Of a stretch of DNA of 64,000 bases, positions 55,001 through 64,000 are shown in pieces (position 1 is the first letter of the stretch; each line of letters starts with the position of its first letter). The position numbers and the translations under genes are program-made. The notes beneath the pieces were generated by a model that made no database searches, was not told the origin of the DNA, and was given only the letters and a program-made list of their open reading frames with translations. The stretch spans positions 1 to 64,000 of the forward strand of contig JAEVLN010000012.1 in the NCBI GenBank assembly GCA_018350325.1, given 5' to 3'. The stretch is from Globodera rostochiensis (Eukaryota > Nematoda > Chromadorea > Rhabditida > Heteroderidae).

Positions 55001-56485
55001 AGGTGTTTTTTCGAGAAAATAAATTAGGAAATAAAAAGAGGATTGGAACAGGAGTCAGTGAACAGTGTCGTCACGTTCATGTACAAGCGGTGCAGTTTTA
55101 CAAGGACTTCCATTCTTACGACCGGACCTTGCTGTCGTCCGATGCGGACAAACTTAAGACGGAGTTGGGCCGATTGGAGGTGCTGATGGGTGCACTGCCC
55201 AGCGAGTGTGGCAGAGGGGACATCGACGTGGAAACGGTCGGACGACAATTGGACGAGGAAATGCAACGGATGGGCGAAGCCATTGCCACTGCCGTGGCAC
55301 ACATCGGCGAGTTGCAGAAGCGAAGGTGGGCAAATGGACGGAGACGGGCTCGGTCATTGATTGGAAATGCCATGAACAATTTAAGCCGCGAAACAAACAG
55401 TGGAATGCGTTTGGAAGTGAATGACAACATTCTGGACTCGTGCAATGGCCTGATGAACGCGGTCCGCGTGTTGGTCATCCGAAGCAAAGAAGTGCAGGAG
55501 GAAATTGTGGCGCAAGGCAAAGAGGCCGCGTCGCCCAGTGAATTCTACAAAAGAAACCATCTTTGGACTGAAGGCGCGTTGACTCGGCAAATTCAACCAA
55601 TTTTTGTCCTTTTAGGTTTAATTTCGGCTGGCCGAGCGGTGGGCGTCGCAGCCACCGAATTGGTGTAAGTTGCAAAATTTTGTTGGAATTTTCAAAAAGA
55701 ATTGAGACCGATTGATTGTCTTCTACGACTCGGGGTGCGGTTTGGGCGGTCCTAATTAAGCCATCGGATTCTTTAAATTACAAATTAATCTTTTAGGAAG
55801 TCGGCCGACAGCTTTATAATGGGGAAGGGCGGCAAATTTGAGCATTTAATTGTCGCTGCCGGTTCAATTGCTGCGAGGTTTGCTTTTTAACCCCCAAAAA
55901 ACTTTTCAAAATGCAAATGAACGGATTTTAGCGTCGCCCAACTTTTTGTGTCTTCGCGTGTAAAGGCTGAAAAGGGCTCCGAAAAACTGTCGGAGTTGGG
56001 CAAAGCGTCCAAAGCGGTGAATTTGTGCACGGCCGGGCTGGTGGGGACGGTGAAGAGCGGACAGCAATCGCTAGCGGAAGAGCGTAAGGCGATAATCCCC
56101 CGGGGGGATGGGCCGTGGGAATTGACTGACACATTACACATTTTGGGTATAGAACTGCTCGACTTTTCCAACCTGTCCCTGCACGAGACGAAGAAGGAGG
56201 AGATGGAGTCACAGGTCCGCGTGCTCGAACTCGAGTCGGAGTTGACCAAAGAAAGGTTTGTGTTTTGGGAGTCCGAAGAGTTTTTTGCATGGGAACCGAT
56301 TTATGAGAAAGTTGTCAGAATCCACACGTTTCGAATATGTGGCCTGGCACAATTGCAATTACCCTAATGTTCGAGCTTTCTTAAGACTTCGTTTTGCCGA
56401 GCTCCGGAAGCAGCACTTCCACTTGGCCTCGTTGGTCTCCAACGAGCAACAGAACAATGAAAATGGGAAGAGAGTGACGGACTAA
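52024..56485 (+). CDS. hipr-1: HIP1R/Sla2-like clathrin-actin adaptor
   Basis: Domain order ANTH, coiled coil, I/LWEQ (THATCH). ANTH: LSKVESPLKQKHVRALVVGT, HKLRSSRIFWHAASRI, VLTWKFCQLLHKLIHDGH, LGSFWQHLRSSGYGQ, PSLPGNLSINQRQLEAL, LHASLPADTLVGHRERF and LQYFKYLVQIPTLPS, all close to HIP1/HIP1R. The coiled coil starts about 53710 (RLRHDIDVERETKERL) and runs to about 54540. The I/LWEQ module covers about 55380-56485: LVIRSKEVQEEIVAQGK, FYKRNHLWTEGL, GRAVGVAATELV, ADSFIMGKGGKFEHLIVAA, SSRVKAEKGSEKLSEL, ending KRVTD with the stop at 56483. These proteins link PIP2-rich endocytic membranes and clathrin to F-actin. The first junction is imperfect: the ATG exon (MQEEAFVKSQ) ends in phase 0, but the next exon needs phase 1, so a micro-exon, another start or a sequence error is likely there. 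Confidence 0.9.
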
Positions 56486-57990
56486 TTATTTTTTAAATAG
56501 ATTTTGTGTTAGAATTTGCGATTTTGGACAGAAATTGACATTAAACCTAACCCTTTTTGCACATGCCCAACCAATTCATATTCTTGCTTAACACAACATC
56601 AGCATATTGTTGTTATACGTCACATGTTTTCCATCGTACACTTTGCTTCACAATTTATCATTTCTTCTTTTGTGATTACTCTCTCTCCCCCCCCCCACAA
56701 CAAACTCCCCAAAAAGTGTTGAACATCTCGTTAACCCCCCCCCCCCGCTCGATCTATTCCATTTTCAAATTTATGATATTCAATAATTTGTAGGAAATAA
56801 ATGTTAGGCGATATGTCTAATCGTGCCGTTGGGAGGAAAACAAAGTGATTGGGTACCAGTCGGAGTGTTTCCCTGGGGGTACTCTCCGAGAAATTGCTTT
56901 ATTTCCAACCCCCGGCGGGGGGGGGCTTACAAATTAGAGATTCCTTTTTTCATTGGATTGAAACGGGCAACTTTGAATTTTGTGTAATTGTGAATTGGGC
57001 TTTTTTTTGATCTGTCTTCTACTCGTGCTGCTTTTTGGGCATTGTCCGTTACGCCTCCTCCCTTTTTTGCTTGGCTTTTTTCCCTTTTTTGGGCATAAAT
57101 TGGCAGGGCCAAAAAAGTGTGCCAGTGTTTTTGAATGAATGTTTTGAGGGGGGGGGGGGGAAATGCCCTCAGACGACGGCACACATTCTGCCGCCTTTCC
57201 GGGGGTAAGAGACTTATTCAGTTCTTCCGAATGTGCCGCGTCTCTCTCTGCTGAGGCCCAAAATTACGCAAGTAAAAGACGGAGTGTGGGAGAAAAGCAA
57301 TTTTGCTCTCGACAGAGACGGACGGTTTCCTCCCCCGAGGGCATTTGCGGGAGTCCCTCTGACTGTCTGCCAGTCCCTCAGGCCATCTCTCCACCCCTCT
57401 CTCTGCGGAGGAATTGCCAGAAGTGTTCCCTGCCACCCTTCTGCTGCTTCTCCCCCCTAATGACGTGCTTCTTCCCAATCCTCCCCAATGGCATTCTTTT
57501 GCCGTACTTTCATTTGCCCTCCCCCCCCCCCTCCCCTCCCCCCCCCCCCTCCCCTCCCCCTCCCCCTCCTCCCCCCCCCCCTCCCCTCCCCCCCCCTCCC
57601 CCCCCCCTCCCCCCCCCCTCCCCTCCCCCCCCTTCTCTTTCACTTCCTCCGCTTCCCTTTCCCTTCGTTCTCCCACCGAATTTGGCTGTAAGAATGGGGA
57701 GGATCTCTTGCGGCGGAATGATGAGGCAAAAGCCCATTACCACCCCCCCCCCCACCCTGCGGATGCCAGGAGGAGGAGAAGCATTGTCCCCCCCCCCCCC
57801 CCGATGCCCTCGGGTCATTCATTCATCGGCGGCTGACTCATCCAAATCCAATTCTGTCCCAAACTCATCAAAGCCGGCCGGCTCCAAATCTTCGTCCATT
57901 TCAGCCATACAAATGGTGCTCTCTCTCGGCGCTTCTGTCGTTTTCTGAGCTTATTCTCTCTTTTTATTGGCTTTTCCTCGTCTTCCCGAG
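56486..57990. other. Intergenic, with a C-rich block at 57515-57640
   Basis: No gene recognised. 57515-57640 is almost pure CCCCCTCCC sequence, and further C runs lie at 56691-56698, 56736-56746, 57745-57754 and 57789-57802. A frame from 57163 into the C block (poly-Pro) has no domain and is treated as compositional. Confidence 0.5.
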
Positions 57991-58014
57991 CATTTGCCAG
58001 AAAAGGCCCGTCGA

Positions 58015-61000
58015 ATGGGAGCTCAGCTCAGTGCCGACGGCGCCTCTCCGGGCGTTTCGTCGTTGGGCAGCAACGGTCAGAAGGGCGGCGCCACGCCGCG
58101 TTCCGCATCCGAGCGAAGCTTGGCGCTGTCATCGTCCGCCGCCTCCTCCTCTCTCCACTCCGTCCGTTTGCGCACTCTCAGCGGCTACTGCTCGTCGGCA
58201 TCGCCGCCGTCAATGCCCCACCAGCAGCACAACGCATTCTCTTTTCTGTCGCCACGAGAGCAGAAGGAGGGCGACAAGTACCCGCAACACACCCACCACG
58301 AGCATCCCCAGCACGGCATTGTGCTGGGCGACGGGCGCAGAAGCGCCAAGGAGCATCGTCCGCTTTCTCACGGACCGCACCACCACGGGAGCTTCTTCCG
58401 ATGGCAGTCATTTGCCAGAACTCTGCCCAATTTGGTGATGCGGGCAAATCCGTACGGCGGAAGTACTGCGGTAAATGGAGGGGGGAGCAGCGGCGCATTC
58501 AACCGAAAGCGGCAACAGCGGCAGTGGGACGTGCGCGAACTGCTGGACGCGAATAACAACGGCGAGCTTTTCGATCGTTTTGGCGAGTCTCGAGAAGTTC
58601 TAAGCCATTATTTCACCATCAGCTTTTAAACTTTTTGTGCAAACTTAGAAAACTTTCAGAGACCGTAGTCGAAGATGCTTTTGCCCCGTTTATGCCCTCC
58701 ACCGGCTCTTTCGTGCACAGCCACCGGCATTTCCCGCAACATTCGATGCCTTCGGGGGATGACAATGAACGCGAGGGGAAGAAAATGTCCGATGCCCAAA
58801 AGGTATTGCAAATGCCTTTCGAATTGTGGCATTATGCCAACATTGTCTCTTTCAAATAATTGAGCGATGCCCAAACAGAAAGGGACCGGCTTCTCGTTGA
58901 AGACGTCGTTGCGGAAGAGCGGGTCGCGCTTCTTTAACTCAATCGTCCGGAACGGATATTTGAGGGCATTGCTCAGCGACGAGGATTCGTCGTCGTCGTC
59001 CTCGTCGGGGGAGGAGGAGGGCGAAGAGGGGGAGGACGAGGGGGGAGAGGGCGGGTGGAGGAGGGACCGGTGGGTGGAGGAGTCGGGACAGTTCGGATGG
59101 CACTGCAACAACGGCAACGACGTCACTTCTTGTCCCCTCCATCGACCGCTTCATCTTCCCGCCGACTCCTCGGCCACCGTCTTTCAACAATCGGCGCATC
59201 TTCCGTCCCAAAAGTCGCACCTCCCAAGCAAATCCCTGCGCTTTTCGTTGAAACGCCATTTGATGGGCGGCCATCAGCAACAAAAAACGGCGGTCGCTTC
59301 TGCTGATGGCTGCGAGAAACAACTGAACGTCGCCGCAGGTGTTATTAGTGGGGGATTTAAATGCTTTTGCATATTTTAATTCGATTAAGCTTTGATGATC
59401 CCAAAAGTGTTATTACATCCTTTTCTTTGTTGACTCGTTAAATGCATATTTGGCAAAAAATTGTTAAAAATGCATTTGGCGTGCATAAAATGCCATCCCT
59501 AGCTAATGTATGTATCAGTGTTTCGATGCCGGCTTTTTTGCTAGGCAAAGTCTGGTCATCAGAAGTGACCTGACATTGGCCAAACAACTCCTAAGTTCAT
59601 AACTAAGCTTGAATTAGGGAAGCAGCAAAAAGTAAGGATCCGATTCAGCGAATCTAACGGAGTTTTTTGCCGGGATTCCGGATTCTAACCGGCTTCGGTC
59701 AGTAAAATCTCTTGGTTGTTCAAATCCGATTTATGGCATTGGACAGGCAATGGCACGGTCTCTTCCGTTCTGTTGGCGATGGCTACCGGCCAAAGGCCAA
59801 TGCGTCATGCCTCGGCCGAAGGCACGAACAAAACGGGCTCCATGTTGGATTGGAATGGAAACAATTGCACGACGGACGGGGGCCAATTGGTGCTGCCGTG
59901 GCAGGAGGATTCGATGTTGTCGCGGAAAAAAGTGCGGAAAGGGTCAAACGGTGGGGGGGGGGGACAAAAATTTGTTGGAAGTAAATAATAACCGTTGCTG
60001 CCTGGAAGCCCGAATTTAGGCTTAAATTGCGTTATCCACCATCCCATTTTGGCACAGATCATCCAGGCCTCCTCTACCGAACTGATGAGAGCCCTCGGCG
60101 CTTTCATCGGAATGCGTTGCGGCCGATTGACGCCCCAATTTGAGCCGGTTCAGCTGACCACCTGGTCAGAATTGGCCAATTTATATATTCCTGCTTTTGT
60201 AAATGTCGAAATTCCATTTTTTGCCAGGCTCCGAAGCGTTGACCGGGCACTAATTCTCCAAGTAAGACCCCCCCCCCCCCGGGCAAATAGTCACAAAAAG
60301 CGCCGTTTGAGTGACAATTTTGGCAAAGATTAACGGCCAAGATTGGCCTCCATTCCCCCGACGACCACTCAAGTTCCGCTCCCATTTTTTGACATTTGTC
60401 CGCCGGGAATTTGGGCCCTCGAGAATGGGAGGGACGGACCTTTTGATAGAAACAATGGACTCGGCTGCTGGCGAGGATTCCGAAGATGAGGAGGAATTGG
60501 GAAATAAATAAACAAATAGGAAACGGACATTTAAAACAAAAAAATTGCCAATTAGATGAAAAATAGAAAGAAACATTGCCAATTTGCGGTTTGTCGTGAA
60601 TTGGTAGACGAAATTAATTGAATGCCTTAAGGGATGATTAAAACATTTCCCCATTTTCAGGGCTGGCAAGACGGTGAGTCTCCCCGCCGGCGTTTTCCAT
60701 TCGAAGAGCTTCCCCCCCCCCCCTAAGTGGCCTTCATAAACCCGGCCAATTTGGTCTTCCTCTTTCTGCTTGTCCGTGACTCTTTCGCCCTCGGCGAGTG
60801 CGGCCGACTCCGCTCGCTGGACGAACTGCACGCGTTCGTTCTGCTTTGTCTGTACATCAGCTACTCCTACATGGGCAACGAGATCAGCTACCCGCTGAAG
60901 CCGTTCATCACCGAACAAACGGTGGGAATTATGACTTGCATTCATGCAAATTATGAATCTCTCAAACCGGTGTGCTTTATGCTTTACCTTCTCCGATCGA

Positions 61001-61232
61001 AGATGCTTCAAATCTTTTAAAAAACTTTCCCAATCACTCAGAATCGCACCATTTTTTGGTCCCAATGTGTGCAGCTGATCAAATGTCACAGTGCTCAGGT
61101 TTCACCGTTTTGCATAATTTGCGCAAATTCAATTCCCAGATGCTCCGGCTGAACTCCTCGTCCGCCTTCTTTCTCGAAGTGTTCACTGAGTTGAAGCGCT
61201 ATTCCGTCGATCCCGCCGATTGTGCCCCTTAA
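58015..61232 (+). CDS. cdka-1: CDK5 activator, p35/p39-like
   Basis: The start MGAQLSADG fits an N-myristoylation site (Gly2, Ser6), as in p35, which is myristoylated and membrane-bound. Exon 1 is low complexity, rich in Ser/His/Pro. Further exons carry [15 protein letters not shown], an acidic Ser run, and LRFSLKRHL. The conserved activator core is [20 protein letters not shown] (from 60059), [79 protein letters not shown] and [20 protein letters not shown]. The stop is at 61230. This cyclin-like core binds and activates CDK5, and C. elegans CDKA-1 is the counterpart in synaptic polarity. The exon 59750-59970 contains a run of about 12 G whose length decides the frame at its 3' end, so that junction is unsure. 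The exon from 60725 has a poly-C acceptor. Confidence 0.92.
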
Positions 61233-62779
61233 AGTGCGCCTCTCCTTCTCTTCCGTTACTTCAGAGACGGACTTTCGGATGTCATTTTCCAAGACAAATT
61301 GTCTGATGAGCTTTCGACTCGACGGTCGTCTCAATCAATCTTTTGTTTGTCAGCTCTATTTAAATTCGGGTTCATTTGTCCCTGCACCAATTCAAATCCG
61401 AACGCAATCACGCAAAAGCTTTGGCCACACAATGTTTATTTGCTGAAATGGGTCAAATTCCATTGGCTTTTCGATTCGACTTTCATACAAAATGTTGTTT
61501 AAACGATCTCCCCCCGCCCATTCGACGATTGATCTCATTCATTTTGGTTACTTCAAACGTTATAAAATGCGTGCTTTAAATGCAAAATCCAACTGGCAAT
61601 TCACATCGTAAAATTTTTAGAATTCGATCATTTTTTACTTCAAATCACAACGCTTTTTATGTATAATAAAGCTATTAAAATGGATTTAACTTTCTTAAAG
61701 TAACATTAAATGTCAAAAGGAACTTTCAGCAGCCCCTCGTCGCCTAAACGGCTGATTACCCGGAAGGACGGACGGGCGGAAGAAAAGAAACCTTTATGAA
61801 AGGGAAGGGCACTTCCCCGGGGGGGGGGGTCACTTTGCCAATAACATGCTTTTCCTCCCCGCCATACACTTTCAACATTTCCATTCCCTTGGATTTGCAA
61901 AATCAATGGGCGGGGGTTGGGAAGTAAAAATGAATTAGATGGTTTGTGAAGAGAATGGAGGAAATGTCTCCTGGGAAGCGCCGGGGGGTATCGGGCCAAT
62001 TTCGGAAATGTTTGGGCAAGGGGTCCAATTCAGTCGTTGTTTTTATTTTCCATTGGGGGGGGGGGGAGCCCACCCACAAACCAACAAACTTTGGACTGTT
62101 TATTTACCCTAATTGCCTTTCTTTCACAATTCAAATAAAACAGTTTTTCTTCTCGGCCCATTCCCCTCTTTGCCACCTTTTTCTTGGGGTTGGTTGCTTC
62201 AGTCTATTGAAACATTTATTAATTATTCCCCCCCCCCTTCCCCTTCCTCCCCCTTCCTCACGTTGTCCGTTCCGTTTCCTTCTTTCACTTTCGGTTTCAA
62301 TAAACGAGCGGAAAGGCCGGCTTTTGGCACAATTTGGGAAGGTAATGAAAGTAATAAAAAGGGAACGGATTATTCGTTGAAAAAGCAAATGGACGCTGTG
62401 CCCACTTAGCAAGCATTGATTTCATAAACGACGTGGAATTGACACTTATTCAAATGGCAGGCAGCCGAACCAATACGTTGGGGGGGGGGGGGGGGAACTT
62501 TGAAACGCCAATTCATCCCAGCAATTCTTCGCTAACAAAAAAAGCCTGGGAACCAAACTAAAAGCATTTGGCCAACCAATTCATTCATTCGATAGTCTCC
62601 GTTCTGCTAAATATAAATAATTAACCTTTTTTAAATGGTGGATAAAGGATGATTAAATTATGCTATTTTTGGGCCGTATTCTTCAAAAGATAAGCATAAA
62701 AAATGCAAAAACATGTAAATCCCAGATAAAACAGGCGGGACTTTAATCGATTCTTATGATTGCCGTGATTATTTATTTT
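61233..62779. other. Spacer between the p35-like and calcipressin genes
   Basis: No gene recognised. There are G/C runs at 61820-61829, 62056-62066, 62227-62236 and 62481-62495, and AT-rich sequence elsewhere. Confidence 0.5.
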
Positions 62780-62789
62780 CTGATTTCAG
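62780..62789 (+). promoter_or_regulatory. Candidate trans-splice acceptor of the calcipressin gene
   Basis: CTGATTTCAG ends 36 nt before the ATG and is the nearest strong unpaired acceptor. A spliced-leader role is inferred. Confidence 0.4.
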
Positions 62790-62825
62790 AAGAAAAGATT
62801 TAAACTTATTTTTAATTTCTGATAA

Positions 62826-64000
62826 ATGGCGTCCCCACCCGCCGGAGTTGCCGCTTCAGTTGCAATGAAAGGAGAAACAAAAACTGAAAAAGAGGCGGTT
62901 CAAATGGGAGAAAAGAGCGATCTGCCGACCGCGATAATAATCAAGGTTCCTAAAAAACCAAATCCCCAAAACGGACTATTTCTGTTGAAATTGATTTTAT
63001 CATTTGCTGACTCGTAACTTTAGAGAATCTTATTAAAATCCATAGAAATATAACCTCCAATTTTTTCATTTAGGATGTGCCCAGGGAATTGTTCGACGAC
63101 CCGAAACAAAAGGAAAATTTTACGTCGATGTTCGATCAGATTTCGTCTGACATTGTGCGAACGGACTTTTTGAAGTGTTTCCAAAGGGTTCGTATAATCT
63201 TTGAGAAGCCCGAACACGCGACGGGTGCGTTTATAATACATTGACCAAAATATTTAACAAATAATCCTAAACATAATGAAAGTAAAAAAGAATTTAAACG
63301 ATTTAACAAAATGATGATGGTATCCTGAGATCCGGGAACCCAATCCTGGCCGAAGAAAGTCATCATCTCTCATAAACTTGATTCAGCTGCCAAACTGTTA
63401 GTAGAGCATCACTCCTTCAACGGCATAAAAATGAAGGCGTTCTTTGCCAAAAACATAAAAATGACCAGGAGAGCGTACCAGGACGAGGCCGGGCACCTGA
63501 CATTGCCTCCGCTTGAGAAACAGTTCCTCATCTCACCGCCCAGTTCACCGCCGGTCGGATGGGTAAGAGTGAAAACCAAAAAAAAAAATTATTAAAATTT
63601 GTTGGGGTTAAGCCCTAAAAGAACTTTTAAAGGCCAAACGATGACTTAGTATTGCTTATTTCAGTAGGGCATAAGAATGGTTATTTCACATTCACTGTTA
63701 ATGGCGTAATTGCTAAATTCTGTACACCGCCGGCTTTGCAATCGCTTAGGTTCAACATGCCGAAATGGCGCCCGTCGTGTGTGATTTTGACCTAATGGCG
63801 CGACTCGCGTCACTGACAGTGGACGACAAGTTCGAGCTGTTTGAGGGCGACGAACACCAACGACGTCCATCGATTGTGATCACTCCATGTGAGAAGGGAG
63901 GAGGCGGAGGACTGCTCGGAAACCAGCCAACTGTTTCCGTCGGAAATGGGGAGTCTGATGGTATAAGGTCTAAAGTGCCTCTTCCACATACGCCTAGACC
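62826..64000 (+). CDS. rcn-1: Calcipressin (RCAN), 3' end beyond window
   Basis: Four exons are visible with agreeing phases: 62826-62945, 63074-63224, 63387-63562 and 63750 to the window end. After a Lys/Glu-rich start comes the RRM-like fold (TAIIIKDVPRELFDDPKQ, FLKCFQRVRIIFEKPEHATA, AAKLLVEHHSFNGIKMKAFF). Next is the hallmark SP block KQFLISPPSSPPVGW, then VCDFDLMARLASL, FELFEGDEHQ and the calcineurin-docking PSIVITPCE motif (a PxIxIT-like site). RCAN proteins bind and modulate calcineurin, and RCN-1 does so in C. elegans. The frame is still open at 64000, in a Gly-rich then Ser/Pro tail, so the stop lies outside. Confidence 0.95.

Noticed and set aside
57163..57948. 261-codon frame with a long poly-Pro stretch
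   Set aside because: It is driven by the C-rich block, with no homology signal and overlapping open frames on the other strand.

Overview
The window is eukaryotic nuclear DNA, and I read it as a nematode chromosome segment. Genes are split by short GT-AG introns, most of them ending in TTTCAG-like acceptors. Several start codons sit 7-36 nt after an unpaired TTTACAG/TTTCAG acceptor, as expected for spliced-leader trans-splicing. Almost every recognisable protein has a named Caenorhabditis counterpart (NCL-1/Brat, SUMV-1/KANSL2, CEY Y-box protein, innexin, EGG-type pseudophosphatase, NHX exchanger, DEX-1, SQL-1/GMAP-210, HIPR-1, CDKA-1/p35, RCN-1). The species cannot be fixed from sequence alone. 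The unusually frequent runs of 8-20 C or G, many minisatellites and many small DNA transposons point to a repeat-rich non-Caenorhabditis nematode.

Layout, left to right. 1-2.4 kb: microsatellite, a perfect 5 x 70 bp minisatellite and a GA-rich array. 2.87-8.34 kb (-): ncl-1/brat-type RING/B-box/NHL gene with a hAT-like MITE in an intron. 8.4-12.3 kb: gene-poor, dominated by GA/G-rich arrays. 12.35-13.82 kb (-): KANSL2/SUMV-1-like gene. About 14.4 kb (-): orphan Sm-G-like exon. 15.81-16.45 kb (-): one-finger CCCH protein, 5' end not found. 17.27-17.64 kb: Mutator-like foldback element. 18.03-19.31 kb (-): Y-box cold-shock protein. 20.04-22.87 kb: a nested stack of DNA transposons with readable target-site duplications. 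23.30-25.03 kb (+): innexin. 25.60-27.87 kb (+): inactive tyrosine phosphatase. 28.30-32.92 kb (-): Na+/H+ exchanger. 33-39.9 kb: gene-poor, with 47-bp and 44-bp minisatellites. 39.88-45.40 kb (+): DEX-1-like transmembrane nidogen-domain protein. 46.21-51.55 kb (+): GMAP-210-like golgin. 52.02-56.49 kb (+): HIP1R/Sla2-like protein. 58.02-61.23 kb (+): CDK5 activator p35-like. 62.83 kb to the end (+): calcipressin, cut by the window edge.

The genes form no single pathway. Small functional themes are neuronal/dendrite and vesicle biology (dex-1, cdka-1, hipr-1, the golgin), germline/egg regulation (the EGG-like pseudophosphatase, ncl-1, the CCCH and Y-box RNA-binding proteins, the innexin) and calcineurin signalling (calcipressin). 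The golgin and hipr-1 genes lie head-to-tail 471 bp apart and could be an operon. No CRISPR array, rRNA, convincing tRNA or prokaryotic-type cluster was seen. The observations I find most worth checking are poly-C tracts acting as the polypyrimidine tract of 3' splice sites, the active-site-dead phosphatase, the transposon stack, and two minisatellites whose periods are not multiples of three yet stay open in all three forward frames.
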